Shown: positions 18,696 through 27,670, counted from the first letter of the stretch. The stretch: 64,000 nt of DNA from Acinetobacter sp. ANC 4910 (GCF_004331035.1 NZ_SJNT01000024.1:40999-104998), one strand, 5' to 3'. Translations and numbers: made by a program. Notes: generated by a model not told the origin, from the letters alone.

Positions 18696-19468
18696 TGTCA
18701 GAATTATCACTTGCCTATATTTTTCATCAACAACAACTATTGGTTGATGAACATCTGCAACTACCTAAAGTTGAGCGCTTGGCAAGTGATCTGCACTTAC
18801 ACACGGGCAATACTGTGATTGCCCGTGATCTACAAGCCCATGAAAGCATTCCGAGTGGACTACAATTGGTGCCCATTCGACAACTGTTGACTCAATGGAC
18901 CACCAAGCAGTTTGAACAGGCCAGTCGTGCCATGCAGCTATTAGAATGGCGTCGCAACCATAAGTTCTGTAGTCATTGCGGACATGAAACACAAGTTCAT
19001 GCAACTGAATATGCCATGATCTGTCCTGCTTGCCATTATCATCAATATCCACGGGTACAACCTTGTGTTATTACGGTAATTACACGAGGAAAAGATGAAA
19101 TTCTTTTGGCGAAAAATGCCCAAAATACCAACAACATGTATGGTCTAATTGCAGGTTTTGTTGAAGTCGGTGAAACCCTAGAAGATGCGGTCCGTCGTGA
19201 AACTGAAGAAGAAGTCGGCTTAAAACTCAAAGATATTCAATATTTAGCGAGCCAGCCATGGCCCTTCCCAAGTAATTTAATGATTGCCTTTCGTGCTGAA
19301 TATGCAGCAGGCGATATTCAATTACAAGAAGAAGAAATCAGTGATGCACAATTTTTCAAATTTGACCAACTCCCTCAGATTCCCTTCAAAGGAAGTATTG
19401 CACATGCCATGATTATGCATGTGACGCAAGGACATCCAGTGGCCGATGACACCCATCTATGGCTTTAA
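18695..19468 (+). CDS. nudC: NAD(+)/NADH pyrophosphatase (RNA deNADding enzyme)
   Basis: 257 aa. The zinc ribbon CSHCGHE...CPACHYHQYPR (about residues 90-125) is followed by a Nudix box from GFVEVGETLEDAVRRE to EEEVGL and by SQPWPFPSNLM, the motif that separates NudC from other Nudix enzymes. It hydrolyses NADH to NMNH and AMP and removes NAD caps from RNA. It is coupled to the upstream helical protein and overlaps the convergent esterase by 12 nt. Confidence 0.95.
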   Translation: MSELSLAYIFHQQQLLVDEHLQLPKVERLASDLHLHTGNTVIARDLQAHESIPSGLQLVPIRQLLTQWTTKQFEQASRAMQLLEWRRNHKFCSHCGHETQVHATEYAMICPACHYHQYPRVQPCVITVITRGKDEILLAKNAQNTNNMYGLIAGFVEVGETLEDAVRRETEEEVGLKLKDIQYLASQPWPFPSNLMIAFRAEYAAGDIQLQEEEISDAQFFKFDQLPQIPFKGSIAHAMIMHVTQGHPVADDTHLWL

Positions 19469-20341
19469 GGCTTCCTCAAGAGAAATCAAAATCTGCTCTT
19501 TGGTTTCAAAATAACGGTTGAATAAACTGGATACCGATCCCATCACAGTAATGTGACCTGTGCGTGGAATCACAATCATTTTACTGTGATTGCCTTTTTC
19601 TTTTAGTACTCGGTCAAAATCTTCAGTATTGTTGTGTCCCACAATATGGTCATTTTCTGCCATCAGCAAATAATGCTTAATGCTATTCGATGCCACAAAA
19701 TAATATGGCATGACCTGCTGAAAAGGAACACTTTGATCAAATGCCTCGGCACACAGCGGATCACCCTTATAATCAAAATGATACGGACCTGCAACCCCAA
19801 TAATGGCACGGATTTGCACACGACATTGCAATTCATACTGCTGCGGATGATACACCGCCGACATGACATTAAATGCCCCTGCCGAATGTCCCATAAGTAC
19901 AACATTGTCGGTGCGAATAGCCAGCTTTTGCTGATGCAGACTCAAAAAGTTGAGTGCAAGGGTTAAATCGTCTACATAGCTCGGAAAAATGTACTGTGGT
20001 GCAAGATGATAGTTAATGACTGCCACGTCGTAACCTTCACGAGCAAAAGCCTCCCCCACAAAGCGGTAAGAACTTTTATCACCATGCGTCCAAGCACCGC
20101 CATGCACAAAGATAATTAAAGGTTGATTCAACTGTGGTTTATGCGTTTTGAATAAATCGAGACGATGACGTGCCTTTAAACCATACGCAATATTTTCATG
20201 CAGCGTATATCCCTCACGCGGTGTGAGTTGATTTAATGCATAACTGCCAACATCGTAGATGCGAAAGTCTCGAAGAAAGTCTTTCGCATTACCTACGGTG
20301 TCATTTAATTGTTTAATCCAATATTCGGATTTATTGAACAT
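19457..20341 (-). CDS. alpha/beta hydrolase, carboxylesterase-like
   Basis: 294 aa. The oxyanion loop is IIFVHGGAWTHGDKSSY and the nucleophile elbow is VVLMGHSAGAFNVMSA. The acid is probably in LLMAENDHIVGH and the His in IPRTGHITVMG. This matches esterase_lipase / BD-FAE type enzymes of the HSL-like group. No signal peptide is seen. The start overlaps the end of the BON lipoprotein gene by 11 nt, so it is the distal gene of a yraN-BON-esterase unit. Confidence 0.82.
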   Translation of the reverse strand: MFNKSEYWIKQLNDTVGNAKDFLRDFRIYDVGSYALNQLTPREGYTLHENIAYGLKARHRLDLFKTHKPQLNQPLIIFVHGGAWTHGDKSSYRFVGEAFAREGYDVAVINYHLAPQYIFPSYVDDLTLALNFLSLHQQKLAIRTDNVVLMGHSAGAFNVMSAVYHPQQYELQCRVQIRAIIGVAGPYHFDYKGDPLCAEAFDQSVPFQQVMPYYFVASNSIKHYLLMAENDHIVGHNNTEDFDRVLKEKGNHSKMIVIPRTGHITVMGSVSSLFNRYFETKEQILISLEEALKP

Positions 20342-21026
20342 TCGTCGGTTCTACCTGATCTGGGTCAATAGCTACAGGCGTTTGAACTTCAGGCTGCACA
20401 TTGCTTGCGACTGGGCTTACAAAACTAGAATTTATCGACTTCTGTCCTTGATCGACATTATCAACCAATGTCACGATTTTAGTTACATTACCCACTTGCT
20501 GTAACACGTTGTTTAAATCATTGATTTCAGCATTATTCAAACGCCCCATCACGTACAACACACCATCCTCTGTATGTACACGGACTTTACTGTCAGAAAC
20601 CACTGCTGCTTTCATAATCAAGCCACGAGTATTTGCTGTTGCAGAAGCATCCTGCATAATGGTGTTATATCCAATTTTATCACCCACGGTAATAAAATTA
20701 TGCACATTTTTTACGTCACTCATCGCACGGACATTATCTTCAGCCAGTTGTTTTAAATACTGATCTGGGACTTGCCCTGTCAATAAAACATTACCATAAA
20801 AACTTTCAATATTGATGCGCGACTGTTTAAAACGAGAATCTAATTTATATAAATTAATGTTCGCTGTACGTTCAATGGAGGAATCAATAAATACCTGACC
20901 AAGTGAGCGTACCCCACTTTCAGTTCCAACGGGTGCAGTCCCTGTACCACCCGAAATAAAACTCGCACAGCCTGATAAACTTAGACCTGCGACACAAAGC
21001 ACTGTCATTGCAATACGATTCAACAC
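20331..21026 (-). CDS. BON-domain outer-membrane lipoprotein (DolP/YraP-like)
   Basis: 231 aa. The signal peptide ends in the lipobox LSGCASF. Two BON domains follow, about residues 52-120 (NINLYKLDSRFKQSRINIES then GNVLLTGQVPDQ) and 125-195 (SKVRVHTEDGVLYVMGRLN). The C-terminal tail is Pro/Val/Gln-rich. DolP-type proteins support outer-membrane integrity at division sites. Its place beside yraN and rsmI is the conserved yraL-yraN-yraP neighbourhood, which strengthens the call. Confidence 0.85.
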   Translation of the reverse strand: MLNRIAMTVLCVAGLSLSGCASFISGGTGTAPVGTESGVRSLGQVFIDSSIERTANINLYKLDSRFKQSRINIESFYGNVLLTGQVPDQYLKQLAEDNVRAMSDVKNVHNFITVGDKIGYNTIMQDASATANTRGLIMKAAVVSDSKVRVHTEDGVLYVMGRLNNAEINDLNNVLQQVGNVTKIVTLVDNVDQGQKSINSSFVSPVASNVQPEVQTPVAIDPDQVEPTNVQ

Positions 21027-21086
21027 TCAGCAAGACTCCTCACTTATTTCATTCATTTTTCTATAGCATTGATGCTTCCTGTTCCT

Positions 21087-21527
21087 TCAAAGATTAATGA
21101 ACTCTGAATCAAAAGTAAAAGCATTTTCTATCCATTGCAGATCATAAGTGAAACTTGAAAAGTCATACTGTACTGTTTTTGCAAATTGTTGATAGAAATC
21201 AAAACAAATTACATCAAATCGACAATAGAACTGCTGATATTCGGGATATTGGTTAAGAAAGCACAACGCTGTTTTGATGAGTTTGCGCTGTTTCGAAAGT
21301 GACACCACTTCATTGGCTTGAGCATAACGGGTCAAAGCACGCGCCTTCACTTCAACCAAAAGCAATTCTTCGCCTTGTTGCACCACCAAATCTAGCTCAC
21401 CATATCGGCTATGATAATTTCTTTGTACAAGCTGAAAACCCTGCTGTTGCAAAAGAATTAACGCTTGTTGTTCTGCCCAATCTCCCAAAGCTTGCGATGT
21501 TGTTTTAAGCTTCAATTTTTCTTCCAT
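21087..21527 (-). CDS. yraN: YraN family endonuclease-like protein (UPF0102)
   Basis: 146 aa. [20 protein letters not shown] and [27 protein letters not shown] give the E-x-D-x-n-E-V-K pattern of the PD-(D/E)XK fold. The cellular role of the family is unsettled. It is divergent from rsmI and first in the run to the BON lipoprotein. Confidence 0.9.
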   Translation of the reverse strand: MEEKLKLKTTSQALGDWAEQQALILLQQQGFQLVQRNYHSRYGELDLVVQQGEELLLVEVKARALTRYAQANEVVSLSKQRKLIKTALCFLNQYPEYQQFYCRFDVICFDFYQQFAKTVQYDFSSFTYDLQWIENAFTFDSEFINL

Positions 21528-21745
21528 TCAGTAAAACCCACTTATTTCTTGTTGTAATGCAATGAATACCAAGCTTTTTTATATATGTTTATACTAGTGC
21601 AAGCATAGATCTAATCTCAAATACACATGGTAAATTGAGTAAATGCACACTTGTAAATTTTAATCATTTTTTCAATACACTCAGCAGCAACCTTATACCA
21701 CACCTTAAGCACATACTTTATCTGGTAACCCTGTAGAATCTAATT

Positions 21746-21811
21746 CGCGTCTGAGCAGTGGATTCAGGTAGAATGCAAGTATTCTCACGCGTTTTGGGAG
21801 CCTAACTCCCA
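21746..21811 (+). promoter_or_regulatory. structured region in the yraN-rsmI intergenic space
   Basis: The 340 nt between yraN and rsmI contain two hairpins in a row. The first is a long imperfect stem closed by CGCG (21746-21749) and CGCG (21788-21791), with an inner AGAAT/ATTCT hairpin at 21770-21785. The second is TGGGAG-CCTAA-CTCCCA at 21795-21811. No T-tract follows, so a simple terminator is unlikely. It may be a leader of rsmI or a small RNA. I do not recognise a known riboswitch, and RNase P RNA motifs are absent. Confidence 0.4.
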
Positions 21812-21867
21812 TATCAGTTAATCGCGTCATTCTTTTCTTAATTCTATTTTTGGCATGGAGACTTCAC

Positions 21868-22704
21868 ATGAGTGCTCAGTTATTTGTTATAGCAACCCCT
21901 ATTGGGCACTTAGATGACATGACGTTTCGTGCTATTAATACCCTAAAATCTGTAAGTATTATTGCAGCTGAAGACACCCGTACCTCTGCACAATTGCTCA
22001 AGCATTTTAATATCTCTACACCCCTTACCGCCTGCCACGACCACAATGAAAGCAACAAAATTGATATGTTAGTGCAACGTCTGTTAAAAGGCGAAAATAT
22101 GGCATTGATTAGTGATGCAGGCACACCTTTAATTAGTGATCCTGGGTTTAAATTGGTCCGTGCAGCCCAAGAACATGGCATTCGTGTGATTCCAGTTCCG
22201 GGTGCATGTGCCGCAATTGCTGCCTTAAGTAGCGTGGGTTTGCCAAGTGATCGTTTTAGTTTCGAGGGTTTTTTATCCTCTAAAGCTTCACAACGTTTAT
22301 TGCAACTTGAAAAGTTGAAAGACGAAACTCAAACTCTAATTTTTTACGAAGCACCTCATCGAATTTTAGAATCTGTAAAAAACATGGCTGAAGTGTTTGG
22401 TGCAGACCGCCCAGTGGGTTTTGCTCGAGAAATTACTAAAACCTTTGAAACCATTCGCAAAATGACTTTGGGTGAATTGGTTCAATTTATTGAGTCTGAC
22501 CATAATCAACAAAAAGGTGAAATCGTGTTGGTGGTGGGTGGTGCAACTCAAGAAAAAGACATGGAACAAGAGAAATTAGACCAACTTCTCACCCGTCTTT
22601 TACAGGATTTATCAGTCAAAGCAGCATCACAACTGGCTGCGGACTTGACTGGCATTAAGAAAAAAGTGGCTTATCAACGTGCCTTAGAGTTGACTGCACA
22701 GTAA
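21868..22704 (+). CDS. rsmI: 16S rRNA (cytidine-1402-2'-O)-methyltransferase
   Basis: 278 aa SAM-dependent tetrapyrrole-methylase fold. Seen are LFVIATPIGHLDDMTFRAI, AAEDTRTSAQLLKHF, GENMALISDAGTPLISDPG and VPVPGACAAIAALSSVGLPS, then IFYEAPHRIL and FAREITKTFE. It methylates the 2'-OH of C1402 in the decoding centre. The ATG at 21868 follows GGAG by 7 nt; an in-frame ATG six codons upstream has no such site. It ends at a strong bidirectional terminator. Confidence 0.95.
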   Translation: MSAQLFVIATPIGHLDDMTFRAINTLKSVSIIAAEDTRTSAQLLKHFNISTPLTACHDHNESNKIDMLVQRLLKGENMALISDAGTPLISDPGFKLVRAAQEHGIRVIPVPGACAAIAALSSVGLPSDRFSFEGFLSSKASQRLLQLEKLKDETQTLIFYEAPHRILESVKNMAEVFGADRPVGFAREITKTFETIRKMTLGELVQFIESDHNQQKGEIVLVVGGATQEKDMEQEKLDQLLTRLLQDLSVKAASQLAADLTGIKKKVAYQRALELTAQ

Positions 22705-22731
22705 AACTGAAGCTTGAATGCTGAACAAATA

Positions 22732-22759
22732 AAAAAACCACTCTCATGAGTGGTTTTTT
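22732..22759. terminator. bidirectional terminator between rsmI and sutA
   Basis: AAAAAACCACTC pairs with GAGTGGTTTTTT around a TCAT loop. It serves both convergent genes. Confidence 0.9.
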
Positions 22760-22770
22760 ATACTGCTAGG

Positions 22771-23019
22771 TTAGTCGTGTGCAGACTCATCTGGTGGAAC
22801 TTCAGTAATACGTCCACCACGTGCCAAGAATGCAGCCACTTCATCTTCTAAAGCTTCACGTTGCTTCTTCTTTGCAGTCACGGTTAATGTTTCTGCCTCA
22901 GCAACATCACCATCAGAAGCACCTTCTACTTCATCTGATGCACCTTTTTCAGCAGCCTTTGCTTCATCCTCATCTACAGCAGAGTCTTCCGCATCATCAT
23001 AATCATTCATATCCGTCAT
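22771..23019 (-). CDS. sutA: SutA-like RNA polymerase-associated regulator
   Basis: 82 aa. A very acidic, disordered N-terminal half (Asp/Glu/Ala) is followed by a conserved C-terminal helix, KKKQREALEDEVAAFLARGG and ITEVPPDE. This matches the core of Pseudomonas SutA, a small protein that binds RNA polymerase and adjusts transcription in slow growth. GGGGAG lies 6 nt before the ATG. Identification is from the pattern of the helix; the acidic tail carries little information. Confidence 0.72.
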   Translation of the reverse strand: MTDMNDYDDAEDSAVDEDEAKAAEKGASDEVEGASDGDVAEAETLTVTAKKKQREALEDEVAAFLARGGRITEVPPDESAHD

Positions 23020-23193
23020 CTTAATCTCCCCACAATGACTTCCAAATACTTCGTTTCGAATCGATTTCGAATTACGATGAAATTTATCAATCTAAATCGC
23101 TTTCGCATAGTACTTAATGCAAAAAAATCGTATCTTTTTTAATCAAATTCGTAATCAGATTTAACTAAATGCCTAAAAATTATCTGTTTAAAC

Positions 23194-24426
23194 CTAATTT
23201 GCATAACGGGTATTTTTTAATGCCTGCAAACCATTGGCCTGCATCATAAAAGCATCTTTCAATACGGGCTGTTGTTCAACTTGTTTTAAGCCAAAATTAC
23301 GTGCCCAAATAATGGGGAAAAAATCTATGGTTTCTAACCAGCCGATTGCCGACATGCTATGCATCATGGCGTCATTTTGACCTTTACGACAATGTTCATA
23401 ACGCTGCAACGTTTGCTCATGTGCCCACACCCCACGCGAAAAATCATGCAATAAGGCATCACTCAGTACCGCAGCATCTAAACACCCAATATTCACCCCT
23501 TGCCCTGCTAAAGGATGAATCACATGTGCTGCATCTCCAATCAGAGCCAACCCTGAAGTCACATACTGCTGTGCAGCTCGTGCTTTCAACGGAAACATCG
23601 CCCGCGGCGTCGCTTCTAACACCTCACCCAACATATGCTGACTTTCACGCGTCAGCAGTTGTAAAAAGGCAGAATCATCCAATGCAGTATATTCCTCGGC
23701 ATAGTCATCGGGTAACGTCCAGACAATAGACTGCCAATGACCATCTTGCTCTGGTTTTAGGCTTGCCATTGGTAAAAATGCCAAAGGACCCGTTTCTAAG
23801 AAAATTTGACGGGCGACATGTTGATGTGGCTGTGTGGTACGAATGGCGCAGGTCACGCCTGCCTGACGATAATCCAATACATCCAGATCAATAAATGCCT
23901 GTTCACGCACAAAAGAGTTGGCACCATCGGCACCGATCAGCAATTTAGTGGTTAATTGCGTGCCATCCGCTAGATGAATATGCCAAACACCAACGCCGCG
24001 TTCTACACGCGTGACTTTGACTTGTGTTCGATAGTCTTTGACTTCACTCAACATGCGTTTTTGAATGGCTAAATTCAAAATACTTGGCTCGACCATTGAA
24101 CCTAAGGCTTGCTCGGCTGATGGAGCTTTTTCGCTAGCATGTCCAAAATTAATTTCACCATAGCCATTTTTATTCCAGACCTGCATACCACTATAAGGCA
24201 TCTGGCGTGCCAATAGCTCCCAGACCTTTACTGTTTTGAGCAAATGAATGGTCGCTTCGCTCAGCGCCAATACACGTGGATTGGCAACCGCTAAAACTTT
24301 GCCCTCATCCAAAATTGGTGCAGCATCTAAAACCGTAGCTTGTACACCACCTTGAGCCAGCAATAAAGCAGTCAATCCGCCAACTAAACCACCACCGACA
24401 ATCACAACATCTAAAACTTGGCTCAT
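23194..24426 (-). CDS. ubiI: FAD-dependent ubiquinone hydroxylase (UbiI/VisC type)
   Basis: 410 aa flavoprotein monooxygenase. FAD-binding VVIVGGGLVGGLTALLLAQ, the middle GADGANSFVRE (DG motif) and ALIGDAAHVIHPLAGQGVNIG (GD motif) are all present. In the UbiH/UbiI/UbiF family these hydroxylate the polyprenyl-phenol ring. Order after ubiH and an ATGA overlap with it give the UbiI assignment; paralogue identity is less sure than family. Its start is embedded in the ubiH stop. Confidence 0.85.
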   Translation of the reverse strand: MSQVLDVVIVGGGLVGGLTALLLAQGGVQATVLDAAPILDEGKVLAVANPRVLALSEATIHLLKTVKVWELLARQMPYSGMQVWNKNGYGEINFGHASEKAPSAEQALGSMVEPSILNLAIQKRMLSEVKDYRTQVKVTRVERGVGVWHIHLADGTQLTTKLLIGADGANSFVREQAFIDLDVLDYRQAGVTCAIRTTQPHQHVARQIFLETGPLAFLPMASLKPEQDGHWQSIVWTLPDDYAEEYTALDDSAFLQLLTRESQHMLGEVLEATPRAMFPLKARAAQQYVTSGLALIGDAAHVIHPLAGQGVNIGCLDAAVLSDALLHDFSRGVWAHEQTLQRYEHCRKGQNDAMMHSMSAIGWLETIDFFPIIWARNFGLKQVEQQPVLKDAFMMQANGLQALKNTRYAN

Positions 24427-25631
24427 GCTTTTAGTCCCATTGCGTAAGTGGCTACCAATGGTTTAATACCTGGAATTAAATCAAATGCGATCAGTCCTGT
24501 ATTGCGTAATAGCTTCAACATTGGATTTTGATTGCTAAAACCTCGTACCACGCTGTCACAGAACTTAATCACGCGCTGTTGGTCTTTTAAACGAGCTTGT
24601 TCATATTCAAGTAAAATACTTGGTTCACCGAGGTCAGCACCCGCACTCTGTTGTGCTTCTAAATAGCGCAGCAATACATAAGCATCACGCATACACAGGT
24701 TAAAACCTTGTCCTGCAACGGGATGAATGGTATGTGCCGCATTACCCATCAGCACCACACGTCCTACTGCCTGCTTTTCTGCTAACACTTGTGACAACGG
24801 ATAACTAAAACGCTTGCCTGTTTTCTGGAATTTTCCAGCACGGTCACCATAGGTTTTCTGCAAAGCATCCAAGAAATGTTGGTCATTTTCTTCACCTAAC
24901 CACTCTTGCTCTGTGCCCTTTTTCACAGGCCAAACCACTGAACGACGGTATTCACCTGGTAAAGGCAACAATGCCAATGGCCCAAGAGGACTAAAACGCT
25001 CAAAGCCAATATGTTGATGCGGTTTCGAAGTTTGTACGGTGGTGACAATCGCTACTTGATCATAATCATGCTCAGATACACCAATACCCAAAGCTTGACG
25101 ACAGAACGAATCTCGACCATCTGCCGCAATCACCAACTTGGCTTGTAGTTGCAACTGTTCTTCACCACGTCGTGCTTCAATATAAGCATGCTCTGTATCT
25201 TGGGTAAGTGACGTGACCTGCACACCATCAATCAGTTCAATCAATGGCTGTTGGCGAACTTGGGTCAGTAACACACGCCCTAACCACGCATTTTCAATGA
25301 CTTGCCCAAAGCTTTCGACTTTTTCTTGCTCTGCAAGTAAACGCGCCTTACCAAAGCTGCCTTCTTCAGTAATATGTACTTGTAAAATTGGTGTTGCATG
25401 TTGTTGCAAGGCATTCCATAAACCCAGTTCTTGATAAATTTGCACGCTACGGCGAGACAAAGCGCTGTTTCGTGCATCGAAACTGGAATGGTAAGGCGCA
25501 AGATTGATGTCATCATAATTTGGGTATTTGATGGCTTCGAGCAGTTTGACTGCAATATTTGCTTTCGCCAACATGAGTGCCAGACTCAGCCCAACCATTC
25601 CACCACCGACAATGACGACTTCTTGCTGCAT
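24423..25631 (-). CDS. ubiH: 2-polyprenyl-6-methoxyphenol 4-hydroxylase
   Basis: 402 aa. FAD-binding VVIVGGGMVGLSLALMLAK, FDARNSALSRRSVQIYQELG (typical of UbiH), AADGRDSFCRQALG and VLMGNAAHTIHPVAGQGFNLCMRD. It acts at the membrane in aerobic ubiquinone synthesis. In many gammaproteobacteria it directly follows pepP; here about 5 kb of other DNA lies between them. Confidence 0.88.
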   Translation of the reverse strand: MQQEVVIVGGGMVGLSLALMLAKANIAVKLLEAIKYPNYDDINLAPYHSSFDARNSALSRRSVQIYQELGLWNALQQHATPILQVHITEEGSFGKARLLAEQEKVESFGQVIENAWLGRVLLTQVRQQPLIELIDGVQVTSLTQDTEHAYIEARRGEEQLQLQAKLVIAADGRDSFCRQALGIGVSEHDYDQVAIVTTVQTSKPHQHIGFERFSPLGPLALLPLPGEYRRSVVWPVKKGTEQEWLGEENDQHFLDALQKTYGDRAGKFQKTGKRFSYPLSQVLAEKQAVGRVVLMGNAAHTIHPVAGQGFNLCMRDAYVLLRYLEAQQSAGADLGEPSILLEYEQARLKDQQRVIKFCDSVVRGFSNQNPMLKLLRNTGLIAFDLIPGIKPLVATYAMGLKA

Positions 25632-25734
25632 GCTTGTATCCTTTTTATGGCGTATTCGAAGGAGGAAACCTCAAAATACCTATAAGTTTTAATGGATTTT
25701 ATATTACATCAAAGCGTTTTATTTTTATAATGAA

Positions 25735-25863
25735 ATGGATGCTTTTACGTACTATCAAGGTAAAGGGCTCTACCATGATTTTGAGAATGAATGTTGTGTC
25801 TGCTCTTTAAAAATATATTTAGGACACTGTTTAGACCAACTTATCAAACTTATGGAACTTTGA
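25735..25863 (+). CDS. possible 42-aa Cys-containing small ORF
   Basis: ATG to TGA encodes MDAFTYYQGKGLYHDFENE followed by CCVCSLKIYLGHCLDQL. The composition looks protein-like, with a CCxC cluster, but no ribosome site or recognised family supports it. It is the only plausible coding signal in the 422 nt between ubiH and the membrane ORF at 26054. It could be a gene remnant. Confidence 0.3.
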   Translation: MDAFTYYQGKGLYHDFENECCVCSLKIYLGHCLDQLIKLMEL

Positions 25864-25896
25864 CCGAGTTGTAATCGTGGAACGTGAATAATCATG

Positions 25897-25925
25897 AAAA
25901 AGACCAATCGGCGAGGATTAGGTCT
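25897..25925 (-). terminator. probable minus-strand terminator
   Basis: Read on the minus strand, AGACCTAATC pairs with GATTGGTCT with one bulged base and runs into TTTTT. It would stop transcripts entering from the right. Confidence 0.45.
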
Positions 25926-26053
25926 GCAAGACAAAGTATAAGATTTTGAATTATAAAAGCTAATTATAAAAATTTCGTATGACGTGTACTATGTTAATTT
26001 TAGAAAAGCTTAAACATTCTTAATGTGACAGAACATTTTAGGAAATAGTAATA

Positions 26054-26428
26054 TTGCGATATTTTAAAATAGATTTATTGATCATTTTTATTCAGGTTAT
26101 TCTACTTTTTCTCTCTATCCTTTTTACAAGGAATCATCCTGTCATTTCACATGATAATAGTATGATGGGAATAGTCTTTTTTCCGCAAATCTTGGTTATG
26201 GCTTTTATATCAATTCTACCTTTTATTTTAACTTCAAAAATGCCTAAACAAAAAGGTTTATTTATAAAAAAATTTTTACTTTCAATATTTTATATATTTA
26301 TGAGTGCAATTATTAGCATTAATATTTGGAATACTGAACTATTTTATTCCACACCAATATTTTTTTTACTCAGTTTAACCATTTATATATTGAGTTTTTA
26401 CTTTTCAAATAAATACGGTTCAATATAG
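26054..26428 (+). CDS. hypothetical four-helix membrane protein
   Basis: 124 aa from TTG at 26054, with AGGAAA 8 nt upstream. Four hydrophobic segments are visible: LLIIFIQVILLFLSILF, IVFFPQILVMAFISILPFIL, FLLSIFYIFMSAIISINI and TPIFFLLSLTIYILSFYF. There is no recognised family. The DNA is much richer in A+T than the flanking ubi genes, consistent with acquired DNA. Confidence 0.5.
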   Translation: MRYFKIDLLIIFIQVILLFLSILFTRNHPVISHDNSMMGIVFFPQILVMAFISILPFILTSKMPKQKGLFIKKFLLSIFYIFMSAIISINIWNTELFYSTPIFFLLSLTIYILSFYFSNKYGSI

Positions 26429-26522
26429 GAACTGGGGGAGACATTAAGTATCAGGTGTAAAAATGGTACTATAGCTAGATAATTTCTTTAGGCTACAACA
26501 CATATAAATTTAAATAATTTAA

Positions 26523-26546
26523 CCCGAATCCTGTTGGGCTTTTTAT
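26523..26546 (+). terminator. weak terminator after the four-helix ORF
   Basis: CCCGA pairs with TTGGG around a 6-nt loop and is followed shortly by TTTTTATT. Confidence 0.4.
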
Positions 26547-26596
26547 TCGAATTGAGATCAGCTATAACAATGAAAATACTGTAAATAGAAAAATTC

Positions 26597-26797
26597 ATGA
26601 TTAAGTTAAATTTTGCGGAAAGCATCTTATTTGTTTCCCTAATTTTTTGGCCAGCAACATTATTTATTTTAGCTATCTTAATTGCTATTAGTTATGCATA
26701 TAAAAAACATCCTTTTGGTCAATATTCACTGTATTTTTTCATCGTTGTTTTGATCATTTTTTCAGGAACAGCTTTATACATGATTCTGCAATTTTGA
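26597..26797 (+). CDS. hypothetical small two-helix membrane protein
   Basis: 66 aa with two hydrophobic segments, SILFVSLIFWPATLFILAIL and YSLYFFIVVLIIFSGTALYM, separated by a basic loop (YAYKKHPFGQ). This is the topology of many small inner-membrane proteins. The family is not recognised. The AT-rich setting matches the ORF at 26054. Confidence 0.5.
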   Translation: MIKLNFAESILFVSLIFWPATLFILAILIAISYAYKKHPFGQYSLYFFIVVLIIFSGTALYMILQF

Positions 26798-26850
26798 ATA
26801 ATTTTTAATCAATTTATTAACAGAAGATACCAAACATGCTTAAAAAGCAG

Positions 26851-26877
26851 CCAAATTATTTCTAGTTTGGTTTTTTC
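26851..26877 (+). terminator. probable terminator after the two-helix ORF
   Basis: A short CCAAA/TTTGG stem is followed by TTTTTTCTGTTTTTT. The stem is weak but the T-run is strong. Confidence 0.45.
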
Positions 26878-26958
26878 TGTTTTTTAAGTTATTAGAAAAT
26901 TTCTAATGCATTGATTTAAAATAATTTTATAAAAAAAATTTGGATAACGACCATTATG

Positions 26959-27465
26959 TTAAATGGTGGAGCCAATATATGTTTCTATTTCTGTTAGAGC
27001 ATTTTCTGGAGTAAGTTTAGCTGTATCTATTATTAATCTTTTATCTGTTCTCAATTGATAATCATGTACTTGAACAGACCGCCAATCTGGTAGTTTAAAA
27101 TTTTCTATATCAGATGACCTCGTTTCAATACGTCTCTTATGCTCGGCCTTGTCACTACAAACAACTTCAATTTCAATAATCTTAACATTAGCTTTCTGAG
27201 CTATTTCTTTCCATTTAAGCCTGCTTTCTATGACAGGATTAACGTTGTCAGCTACAACTGTATTTCCAAGTTTTAGATTAGATAATGCTATAGAAAATGC
27301 AATTGCATAACCAATAGCTCCAATTTTTTCAGAAGAGTTATTACATTGTTGAATCGCAAATTCTATTTCGTCAATTCGGATATAAGTAAACCCTTTCTTT
27401 TTTATTAAAGCCTGACATAAAGTTGTTTTTCCTGTGCCTGGTAACCCACTAAATACTATGAGCAT
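26959..27465 (-). CDS. AAA/P-loop kinase-like protein
   Basis: 168 aa. N-terminal Walker A FSGLPGTGKTTLCQAL (residues 5-20), then TYIRIDEIEFAI and VVADNVNPVIESRLKW, and an Arg-containing lid region KRRIETRSSDIENFKLPDW. This is the AAA_33 group of small-molecule or nucleoside kinases and zeta-toxin relatives. AGGAG lies 7 nt before the ATG. No antitoxin-like partner is adjacent. The substrate is unknown. Confidence 0.75.
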   Translation of the reverse strand: MLIVFSGLPGTGKTTLCQALIKKKGFTYIRIDEIEFAIQQCNNSSEKIGAIGYAIAFSIALSNLKLGNTVVADNVNPVIESRLKWKEIAQKANVKIIEIEVVCSDKAEHKRRIETRSSDIENFKLPDWRSVQVHDYQLRTDKRLIIDTAKLTPENALTEIETYIGSTI

Positions 27466-27571
27466 TAATTTCTCCTAAAATTAACATAATGGTGATTATA
27501 CGAAGTAAATTCAGATATTCAATTAAATATCAACAATTTAAAAACATAAATACCATTAAAAATTCACAAAA

Positions 27572-27595
27572 TACCGACTTTGAAACTAGTCGGTA
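27572..27595. repeat. 8-bp inverted repeat upstream of mesX
   Basis: TACCGACT (27572-27579) and AGTCGGTA (27588-27595) form a perfect inverted repeat with an 8-nt loop and no T-tract. It may be an operator or a processing hairpin. Confidence 0.45.
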
Positions 27596-27670
27596 GCTTA
27601 TCCCTAATTTTTATATTCTCGCGCAAAACCAATACGGAAACACGCCTATTTTAGTGTGGCTTAAACCTAA

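Noticed and set aside
21528..21867. RNase P RNA, which lies near rsmI in Pseudomonas
   Set aside because: None of the conserved RNase P RNA blocks, such as GAGGAAAGTCC, is present, and the space is too short.
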